DNA of 64,000 nucleotides, taken from positions 124,001 through 188,000 of the forward strand of contig CALMSR010000038.1 of NCBI GenBank assembly GCA_937872465.1, read 5' to 3'. Source of the stretch: an uncultured Paracoccaceae bacterium (GTDB lineage: Bacteria > Pseudomonadota > Alphaproteobacteria > Rhodobacterales > Rhodobacteraceae). This document shows, piece after piece, positions 1 through 6,581 of the stretch. The notes below the pieces were generated by a model. The model saw nothing but the letters and a program-made list of their open reading frames with translations. It had not been told where the DNA came from and made no database searches. The position numbers and the translations under genes are program-made. Position 1 is the stretch's first letter. Every line of letters begins with the position of its first letter.

Positions 1-1043
1 GCCTCCTGGGGGAGTTTCTGCGCAAGGCCGCACCCGGGGTCGAGCGCGTGATCGGGACGGTTCAGGCGGTCGAGCGCGGCGCCGAGGGCGAAATCGAGGC
101 CGTGCTGCTCGACGGCGGGCGGCGCGTGGCGGCCGATCTCTTCCTCGACTGCACCGGGTTCCGGCGCGTGCTGATGCGCGCCGCGGCGCCCGAGAACCGC
201 TTCGACTCCTACGCCCGCTCGCTCTTCTGCGACCGCGCCGTGGTGATCCGGATGGAGCATCCCGAGGGTACGGCCAAGGAAACCGCACTGCATCCCTACG
301 TGCGGGCCGCGGCGCGGTCGGCGGGCTGGATCTGGTCGATCCCGCTCTACGGAAGGATGAGCTCGGGCTATGTCTATTCCAGCGCCTTCCTGAGCGAGGA
401 GGAGGCCGAGCGGGAACTGCGCGACTACTGGCGCCTCGGCGATCGCGACGTCGGCCCGGCGCACAAGGTGCGGTTCGAGACCGGCAAGCTCGACCGGAGC
501 TGGGCGGGCAACTGCATCGCCATCGGCCTCGCCGGCGGCTTCATCGAACCGCTGGAATCAACCGGCCTCGCGATCACCCAGACCGGGATCGAGCTGGCGG
601 GCTCCATGCTGGATGCCCGGGTCTACGATGCGCGGACGGTGGCGCGCTACAACGCCCACATGACCAAGTTCTACGAGGACGTCCTGCATTTCATCATCGT
701 GCACTACTGCCTGACCCGGCGCCGGGATTCGGCCTTCTGGCGCGCGGTGGCCGAGAGCACCCATGTGCCCGAGGCCTTGGCGGCACGGCTCGAGGTCTTC
801 CGCCGGCTGCTGCCCACCGGCGCGACGCGCGGCACGAACGAGGTCTTCATGTTCCGCGACATCAGCTGGTTCGCGGTGCTGCTCGGCATGGGGTTCGACT
901 TCGAGGCGGCGCCGGTCCCGGACAAGCTGCAGAATGCGGCGCGGATGATCCGCGCCCGCAAGGCGGAGCGGCTCGCCGAGCAGGAGCGCCGGCTGCCGAA
1001 CCACTACCGCTATCTTCGGGAGTACGTCTTCGGCCGGCCCTGA
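1..1043 (+). CDS. Flavin-dependent tryptophan halogenase family protein, 5' end missing
   Basis: The reading frame is open from base 3 and has no start in the window, so the N-terminal FAD-binding part lies outside. The visible part holds hallmarks of flavin-dependent halogenases: DLFLDCTGFR, the WIWSIP signature (family WxWxIP) at about 327-347, GYVYSS, GFIEPLESTGLAI, and the FIIVHYCLTRRRDSAFWR helix. Members use FADH2, oxygen and halide to halogenate Trp or another electron-rich ring, and some act on peptides. It runs convergently into the SagB gene 19 bases away, beside a RiPP precursor whose core has one Trp, so peptide Trp halogenation is inferred. The family is clear. The substrate is not known, and the catalytic Lys should lie in the missing or early part. 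Confidence 0.9.
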   Translation, partial: LLGEFLRKAAPGVERVIGTVQAVERGAEGEIEAVLLDGGRRVAADLFLDCTGFRRVLMRAAAPENRFDSYARSLFCDRAVVIRMEHPEGTAKETALHPYVRAAARSAGWIWSIPLYGRMSSGYVYSSAFLSEEEAERELRDYWRLGDRDVGPAHKVRFETGKLDRSWAGNCIAIGLAGGFIEPLESTGLAITQTGIELAGSMLDARVYDARTVARYNAHMTKFYEDVLHFIIVHYCLTRRRDSAFWRAVAESTHVPEALAARLEVFRRLLPTGATRGTNEVFMFRDISWFAVLLGMGFDFEAAPVPDKLQNAARMIRARKAERLAEQERRLPNHYRYLREYVFGRP

Positions 1044-1062
1044 GCCTGCGCGCGCCCCGCCG

Positions 1063-1944
1063 TCAGCCGCCGGTGTTCTCCGCGAGCGTCCGCAGGAAGC
1101 GCGCCGCCGCCGCCTCGGCGCTGTCGGGCTCCGCCTCCCCGGCGCGGGGATGTCCGACCGCCGCCATGTAGAGCGCCGCCTCGTCCACGCCGTCCAGGTC
1201 GAGCAGCGCGTTCACCTCGTCGTCGACGAAGCCGCCGACCGGGGTGGCGCCGAGCCCGAGCGCGGCGGCGGCGAGCAGCGCGCTCTGGCAGATATGCCCG
1301 GCCTCGAGCAGGGCGAAGCGGTAGCCGCGCTCGCCATACTTGAAATACGAGCGGCCGAAGGCCCCGGCGAAGATCAGCACCGCGGCGGCCTGGCCGAAGA
1401 GCTTCGCGTCGAAGGTGGCCTCCGCCAGCGCCGGGCCGGGTGCGCGGGACGAGACGCGCTCCAGCACGTGCCGGTCGACCCGGTAGTGATAGACCCCCGC
1501 CTCCACCCCCTCGATGCGCGAGGCGGCGAGGTAGGTCTCGATCGGAAAGAGCGCGCCGGCCGACGGCGCCGCGCGGACCGGCTGCGCGACCGGCCCGTCC
1601 TCGAGGCTGCCGGTCAGGCCGGCGCAGAGATGGAGCAGCGTGGCGACCTCCGCGAGCGCCAGTGGCCGATCGTCGAAGCGGCGGACCGATCGCCGCGCGC
1701 CGAGAACGGCCACCGGTCCCGCGGCGGCGGCCCCCGGTAGCACGTCGGGCAGGGCGATGGTCGCCGCCCCCGGATAATGCTTGAAGGTCCGGGCCATCAG
1801 GACGTGGAAGTCGGGATTGTTGTTCACCATGTAGATGCGCCGGTTGAACTCGAGGTCGTTGCGGCGCTGCTTGCTGTTCTCGTGGAAGAGCTCGGACAGC
1901 CGGAGCGGCTGGCCCTCCTGCGCGACATCGTCCGGCGGTGCCAT
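1063..1944 (-). CDS. SagB-type nitroreductase-fold dehydrogenase of a TOMM cluster
   Basis: This 293-residue protein has the nitroreductase fold of SagB/ThcOx-type enzymes. Its motifs include RRSVRRFDDRPL near residue 90, PSAGALFPIETYL, GVYHY, then AAAVLIFAGAF and YGERGYRFALLEAGHICQ, and a C-terminal GLGATPVGGF. In azole-forming RiPP pathways this FMN enzyme oxidises azolines to azoles. The ATG at 1944 has GGAGA five bases upstream. The gene is last in the run precursor, E1-like, YcaO, SagB and begins 14 bases after the YcaO stop. That context supports a peptide substrate rather than a nitroaromatic one. Confidence 0.88.
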   Translation of the reverse strand: MAPPDDVAQEGQPLRLSELFHENSKQRRNDLEFNRRIYMVNNNPDFHVLMARTFKHYPGAATIALPDVLPGAAAAGPVAVLGARRSVRRFDDRPLALAEVATLLHLCAGLTGSLEDGPVAQPVRAAPSAGALFPIETYLAASRIEGVEAGVYHYRVDRHVLERVSSRAPGPALAEATFDAKLFGQAAAVLIFAGAFGRSYFKYGERGYRFALLEAGHICQSALLAAAALGLGATPVGGFVDDEVNALLDLDGVDEAALYMAAVGHPRAGEAEPDSAEAAAARFLRTLAENTGG

Positions 1945-1958
1945 GGGGTCTCCGATCC

Positions 1959-3263
1959 TCAGGGAAACGGATGGGGATAGGGGTTGAGTTCGTCCAGCCG
2001 GGGCGGGCCTTCGCGAAAGCCGAGACGCACGGGCACCTCGTAGAGCCGGGAGCCGCCGAGGAAGCGGTGCCGGTAGTCGGCGTCGAGCGGCTGGAGATCC
2101 GGCATCACCGCGCGCGCCACCCGGAGGCCGGCGGCCGCGACGTCCGGAACGGTCAGGTCGAGCGCCGCGATCCGGAGGCCCGCATCGCGCAGGATGTCGA
2201 GGGTGATCCGCAGGTCCTGCCGCGCATCCCCGGTGCCGCGGCTCTCCCAGCTGTCACCCGCGGTTGCGCGATCCCCCTCGAGCAGGAACCGGATCGCATG
2301 GCCGAGGTCGCCATAGGCGTAGAGCGCCACATGGTCCTCGAAGTCGCGGATGTCGGAGAAATCCTCCGCGAAGGCGAAGCGGGCGCCGTTCCGCCCGAGG
2401 AACTTCGCCCATTCCCGGGTCTGCACCGCCTCGGTCATCGCTTTCGCCGCGGCGGCGACCGGATCGAGCCCGGCCGCCCCGCCCGCCGAGATCATCGGCG
2501 GCGAGCGGCGCTCGTCCACCAGCAGGCAGAGGAACGAGGCGATCGGCAGGTCGAGCGTCGTCCGGAACAGCAGGTAGCGCAGCCCGTCGCGCCGCAGCCG
2601 CTCGGCATGGAGCCGGGCGAGTGCCGGATGCGAGGCGATGTCGACGCGCGGGACCGGCAGCCGGTTCATCCAGGTGATCATGAAGGCGTCGCGCTCGACG
2701 CATTCCCAGATGCCCTTCAGGAGCGCGGTATCGAGATCCCGGGCGCAGGCGAGCCCGGTCGACATGGAGGGCCCGGCGGGCCGTTCCCCGAGCTCGGCCC
2801 GGCAGGGAAAATACGGCATGTAGACCATCGAGGCCGGGACCAGCACCGGGTGCGCCCCGATCGGCGCCCAGGCCCAGGCCCATCCGAGCAGCGTGTCGCG
2901 ACCCGCCGGGGTGAAATCGCCCGGCTGGTCGGGGTGGAACATCGCGAAGGAGCCCGGCCCGAAGAGGGCATGGTCCCGCGACAGCGCCTCGGCGGTCCCG
3001 AAGACCAGATCCTCCGGCGCGAATTGCGAGGCGCAGTAGCGCTCCAGCCCCTCGCCGATGGCGGCGCCGCGGGCCGCGGCCTCGGTCAGCCCGGAGCCGC
3101 CGTTGTTGTCGTAGCAGGGATGCGGGCTGTAGCGGGTGGTGTCGGCCATCTTGACCGAGGCATTGAAGATCCGCGGCTCCCCCGGCTCCACGGGAATGTC
3201 GATCACCCAGCGCACCAGCCCGGTCAGGCTGTCGGCGGCGAGCGCCGGCATCGCCGCGTTCAT
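1959..3263 (-). CDS. YcaO-domain azoline cyclodehydratase (SagD-like)
   Basis: This 434-residue YcaO protein probably uses ATP to cyclise Ser/Thr/Cys of the precursor to azolines. ATP-site features are visible: GSGLTEAAARGAAIGEGLER at about 56-75, STGLACARD near 168, and CVERDAF at 188-194. The C-terminus ends in PYPHPFP, matching the Pro-x-Pro-x-Pro tail typical of azoline-forming YcaO proteins. The frame is open further upstream, but the ATG at 3263 overlaps the TGA of the E1-like gene as ATGA, which indicates translational coupling and decides the start. The split from the E1-like partner resembles separate C and D proteins rather than fused ones. Confidence 0.92.
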   Translation of the reverse strand: MNAAMPALAADSLTGLVRWVIDIPVEPGEPRIFNASVKMADTTRYSPHPCYDNNGGSGLTEAAARGAAIGEGLERYCASQFAPEDLVFGTAEALSRDHALFGPGSFAMFHPDQPGDFTPAGRDTLLGWAWAWAPIGAHPVLVPASMVYMPYFPCRAELGERPAGPSMSTGLACARDLDTALLKGIWECVERDAFMITWMNRLPVPRVDIASHPALARLHAERLRRDGLRYLLFRTTLDLPIASFLCLLVDERRSPPMISAGGAAGLDPVAAAAKAMTEAVQTREWAKFLGRNGARFAFAEDFSDIRDFEDHVALYAYGDLGHAIRFLLEGDRATAGDSWESRGTGDARQDLRITLDILRDAGLRIAALDLTVPDVAAAGLRVARAVMPDLQPLDADYRHRFLGGSRLYEVPVRLGFREGPPRLDELNPYPHPFP

Positions 3264-4441
3264 CCCCCCGGCTCCGGTCGCGCCTGCTGCCAGGCATGGA
3301 TCGTCGGCCGCCCGCTCGCCGGTCGGCCGCAGGCCGGGCAGCGCGGGATCTTCAGCACCGGATGGCGCCGGCCCTCCATGGTCATCAGGTCGAGCGTATA
3401 GAGATGGCCGTAGCAGGACGGCGCCGCGAACCAGGTGATCGCCTTGACCACCTCGAGCAGCAGCAGGTCCACCCCCGGCGTGACCGCCAGCGCCACCGGC
3501 TTCAGGGCCGCGCCTCGCTGGAACTCCTCGATCAGCCGGTGCGCGCTCTCGCTCGGCGCGTTGCTGGCGATGCGAAGCCGGAAGCATTCGTAGCAGGGCG
3601 TCTCCCCCGGCAGGATCGTCGGGCCGATCCGGAATTCGAGCCCGAGGCTGCGGGCGCTCGTCCAGGGCAGGCCGTGCTTCAGCGCCATGCGGTTGACCCG
3701 CTCGAACAGGTCCGGATCATGGGCGTCGGGGCAGAGCACCGCGAAACTGCTTGCCTCGAGCACCGCCTCCAGCTCCGCTTCGCCGGGCACCTCGGCGATC
3801 CCGCGGAACGTCATGCCGGGGACGGCGGCGGCGCATCGGCGCTTCAGCGCCTCGACCCGCGGCATCCCGAGGTCGGCCTTGCCGAAGGACGCCTCGCCGC
3901 CGAGGTCACCGGCGGCGACCGGGGCCGCGTCGATCACGGTCAGATGCCCCGCCCCAGAGACCGCGAGGCCCTGCGCCAGCCGCGCGCCGATCCGCCCGGC
4001 GCCGAAGACCGCGATGCGGGCCTCCGCGAGGCGCTGCTGGTATTCCGCGCCGCTGCGGGCCAGTCCCCGCGGCGTGGCGGCCTCGGCAAGCTCGGCGGGC
4101 AGGGCGAATTGCGAGAAGAAGGCGACCTGCGCGCGCTCGCCTGCGCTTCGGCGCGATTGCACCGGATCGGAGGGCTCGACGATCCCGGCCTTCATCAGGT
4201 CGTCCAGCACCGCCGCCACCTCGTCGCGACCGTAGCGCTCCAGCGCCGCGACGATCTCCGCCCCGGTCCGCCCGCCGTCGAGGAGCGGGATCAGCGCCTG
4301 GAAGATCCGATCGGCACGCCCGACCAGCGCCAGCGACTGGGTCCAGGAATGCAGATGCACCCGATCCGGCCCGTCGGGGATCGGCGTGATCCTGTCGGCG
4401 ATCTTCAGCCGCTCATCCGTCATGATGCATGCCGCCCGCAT
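3260..4441 (-). CDS. E1/ThiF-like TOMM leader-peptide-binding protein
   Basis: This 393-residue protein should recruit the precursor leader and activate the YcaO enzyme. Residues about 15-88 form a small alpha/beta unit suited to a RiPP recognition element. A Rossmann segment follows, with GAGRIG at 147-152 and LTVIDAAPV. Two Cys pairs, CYEC at 283-286 and CPAC at 368-371, probably bind structural zinc as in E1/ThiF relatives. An alternative start is the ATG at 4423 (MTDERLKI). The gene lies 59 bases after the precursor and overlaps YcaO by ATGA. Confidence 0.88.
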   Translation of the reverse strand: MRAACIMTDERLKIADRITPIPDGPDRVHLHSWTQSLALVGRADRIFQALIPLLDGGRTGAEIVAALERYGRDEVAAVLDDLMKAGIVEPSDPVQSRRSAGERAQVAFFSQFALPAELAEAATPRGLARSGAEYQQRLAEARIAVFGAGRIGARLAQGLAVSGAGHLTVIDAAPVAAGDLGGEASFGKADLGMPRVEALKRRCAAAVPGMTFRGIAEVPGEAELEAVLEASSFAVLCPDAHDPDLFERVNRMALKHGLPWTSARSLGLEFRIGPTILPGETPCYECFRLRIASNAPSESAHRLIEEFQRGAALKPVALAVTPGVDLLLLEVVKAITWFAAPSCYGHLYTLDLMTMEGRRHPVLKIPRCPACGRPASGRPTIHAWQQARPEPGG

Positions 4442-4500
4442 CGTCCGGCGGGGCTTCCACGGCCCGGCCGGGATGTCCCGAGGTCAGTGACGGTCGGTCA

Positions 4501-5208
4501 CTACTTGACGTAGCTGCTGCTGCAGCTCGAGCTGCCCCAGCAGGAACAGCTGCAACTGCAGCACGAGGATCCGTCGGTCCTGAACAGCACGAAGAGCCCG
4601 ATCTCCGAGACGATGCTGGTATTGGACTGCAGCTCCTCGATCTCCTTGCCGGAATGCACCGAACGGGAGAAATCGTCGCCGAGCAGGCGGTTGTAGGACA
4701 CGCTCGCCATCGACCGGACCTGCGCGGGCTCGATCTCGATCAGGGGACGCGCCGATTTCACCTTGCCCACGCGCTCGGCGATCGCCTGGATGTGGCGGTC
4801 CCGGACCACCATGTCGACCTGGTCCCCGGATCCGCGCAACTCGTCGATCCCGTGCTCGGATTCCAGCAATTCGCCCTTGGCCGCGGTCAGGTGGATGAAC
4901 CCGGTGATCACCGTGCCCTTCAGCCGCACGATGACGGCCTGGGCATGCCCGCCCTCCGAAACGCTGAGACCGCCCTCGACACTTCGGTCCTCGCCGCTGA
5001 ACGGTGTAATGGAGATGGCGATGGCGGCCTTGCTGTCCGGGCTATAGACCGAAAACAGCTGGCTGCGATCCGGCTGTGCACGCAGATTGTACTTGCCCAT
5101 CGCTTTCGATAGTAATTTGGCTTCGTCAGACAATTCGGTGACGTTGTAGAAGAACTTGGCTCCCAAGTCTGCGCCAAGATGGTGTGTCGTATGCATATCG
5201 ACCCCCAT
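4501..5208 (-). CDS. Putative TOMM/LAP precursor with Ser/Cys-rich C-terminal core
   Basis: The protein has 235 residues. The first ~213 are ordinary and polar, and I do not recognise them as a known domain. The last 22 (214-235) switch abruptly to SSCCSCSCSCW, GSSSCSSS and YVK: 11 Ser and 6 Cys of 22, with one Trp (224) beside a Cys. Directly followed by E1-like, YcaO and SagB genes, this is the expected layout of a heterocyclised RiPP precursor, although such leaders are usually much shorter. An alternative start is the ATG at 5196, which follows GGGGG with five bases between; the first ATG at 5208 lacks a clear ribosome site. The function is inferred from composition and context. Confidence 0.8.
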   Translation of the reverse strand: MGVDMHTTHHLGADLGAKFFYNVTELSDEAKLLSKAMGKYNLRAQPDRSQLFSVYSPDSKAAIAISITPFSGEDRSVEGGLSVSEGGHAQAVIVRLKGTVITGFIHLTAAKGELLESEHGIDELRGSGDQVDMVVRDRHIQAIAERVGKVKSARPLIEIEPAQVRSMASVSYNRLLGDDFSRSVHSGKEIEELQSNTSIVSEIGLFVLFRTDGSSCCSCSCSCWGSSSCSSSYVK

Positions 5209-5232
5209 GACATCCGCATCGTGGAACGATTA

Positions 5233-5262
5233 ATTATTACACGATTCCCCGTCTGAAGACAA
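5233..5262 (-). promoter_or_regulatory. Candidate sigma-70 promoter for the precursor gene
   Basis: On the minus strand a TTGTCT box (5262-5257) and an AATAAT box (5238-5233) are separated by 18 bases, inside an AT-rich island in otherwise GC-rich DNA. A transcript would start near 5226, just ahead of the precursor start. The site lies across the 3' end of the frameshifted upstream gene. This is pattern matching only. Confidence 0.4.
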
Positions 5263-5776
5263 TCCGGCGCGCGGAATTCCACTCCGGCAAGGCCGGTTTC
5301 GCCGTGCGGCGGGGGTCGGGCCGGGGCCCCCGCCAATCCGCCTCGTCGATCTCCACGTCCATGTCGAGCACGCGCTCGTCCAGCGTCGCGGTCCCTCCGC
5401 GGCCCCGAGCATGCGCAGGGTCACCCGCCTGGCCGCGACCTCGGCGATGCGCGATCTGGCCTGGCCGAGCTCGGGATCCCGGCCTTGCGGCTGGTTGACG
5501 CTCGGCGGCGCACGGATGCCGCCTTCGAGGATCGCCTGCATCTCTGCGGCCGGATCCGGGGGCAGCAACCCCTTCTCCATCGTGTCGTTGCTGAAGCCCA
5601 TCGACGGGAGGCCCTGGCCCGGCTTCGGCGAGAGGAGCGCGCTCTGCGGGCCCGGCGTCGGGTTGCCGATGAACGTCGCCAGGATCTCGAAGCGGGCATC
5701 CCCGGTCAGGATGCGCGGGCCGAGATCCTTGACCGGGCCGCGTCCGTCGCATGCGACCTAGGTATCGCCGAGGCAT
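5237..5776 (-). pseudogene. Frameshifted hypothetical gene upstream of the precursor
   Basis: Two reading frames must be joined to follow the high-GC3 coding signal. From about 5757 to 5400 the frame reads GPVKDLGPRILTGDARFEIL and on through GFSNDTMEKGLLPPDP to RRVTLRMLGAAEG. After 5400 the signal moves to the frame reading TATLDERVLDMDVEIDEADW to a TAA at 5237. The junction lies in GAGGGACC, where one extra G would restore the frame. The upstream frame has a TAG at 5760-5758 and no good start; an ATG at 5776 is in the other frame, so a second indel is likely. The product is unknown. It is either a decayed gene or an assembly or sequencing error. Confidence 0.55.
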
Positions 5777-5811
5777 GACGCGACTGCCGATGACCGGGCC
5801 GGCGTGCCGGG

Positions 5812-6495
5812 TCAGGTGCCGGGCTGGCGGATGTTGAAGACCATCTCGTGCTCCTGGCGCGTCTCGCCCTCGCCCACCGCGACCTTGTAGCCCGCATCGT
5901 CGATATTGTAGCCCTTGGACATCGCGAAGAAGAGCACGGCGCCGAAGGTGGCGAGCCCGAGCGCGATGCAGGTCGCGGCGATCACCGCGATGGAGACGGC
6001 GACGATGGCGATGACCGTGGCGTCGTCGACCCCCGCCACCGACGGCCGGGCGAGCGGGGCGATCTCGCCGCCGCGTGCCAGCACCTGGTCGTGGAACTGC
6101 TCGGCGAGCGGGCCGGAGATCGCGAGATCCACCGGACCGTCCTGCTCGAAGAGCGCGCGCATCCGCCGGTCGCTGCCCGGATCGGTGACCGAGACCCGGA
6201 CCGGCGGCGGCTTGCCCTCGGGCGAGGCATAGACCCGCAGCCGGAAGGCGACCTGCCCCATGGGGACCGGGTAGCTCCACCGCACGCGGAGCGAGAGCCG
6301 CCCGGTGGCGCCCTGGGCGGGGCGGTTCTCCACCTCGGCGCCGGCGAGCGGCACGGCCTCGGTCAGCGCGAGATCGACGAGCGAGAGGCGCAGCCCCTCC
6401 GGGATCTCGACATCGAAGGTCTCGCCGCCGCTCTCCATATGCGGCAGCTGCAGCAATCCCTCCGGCGCGCGGAGGTTCCGCACGACGTCGAGCAC
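5812..6495 (-). CDS. Single-pass membrane protein of unknown function
   Basis: I do not recognise this protein of about 227 residues. A beta-rich soluble region (GGETFDVEIPEG, LSLRVRWSYPVP, VRVSVTDPG) is followed by one strong hydrophobic segment (ATVIAIVAVSIAVIAATCIA onward) and a short polar tail containing GYNIDDAGYKVAVGEGE. The soluble part and short tail may lie on opposite sides of the membrane. The start is uncertain: I chose the GTG at 6495, with GTG 6483 as an alternative, because the upstream frame runs antiparallel to better evidence in the preceding protease gene. It follows the protease gene on the same strand. Confidence 0.6.
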   Translation of the reverse strand: MLDVVRNLRAPEGLLQLPHMESGGETFDVEIPEGLRLSLVDLALTEAVPLAGAEVENRPAQGATGRLSLRVRWSYPVPMGQVAFRLRVYASPEGKPPPVRVSVTDPGSDRRMRALFEQDGPVDLAISGPLAEQFHDQVLARGGEIAPLARPSVAGVDDATVIAIVAVSIAVIAATCIALGLATFGAVLFFAMSKGYNIDDAGYKVAVGEGETRQEHEMVFNIRQPGT

Positions 6496-6581
6496 GAGAC
6501 GGTTGCCGTCGGGGCCGGCTTCGGCACCTGCGGGGGCGGCGAGCGCCTGCGCTCCGCCGCCCGCCTCCGCGGGCGAAGCCG

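Noticed and set aside
3260..3587. Longer YcaO start near 3587
   Set aside because: The added part reads as a shadow of the E1-like gene; ATG 3263 makes an ATGA overlap and a normal YcaO N-terminus.
5421..5699. Alternative 92-codon minus-strand ORF in the frameshifted region
   Set aside because: It is Arg/Ser-rich with poor GC3 pattern; the neighbouring frame carries the coding signal.
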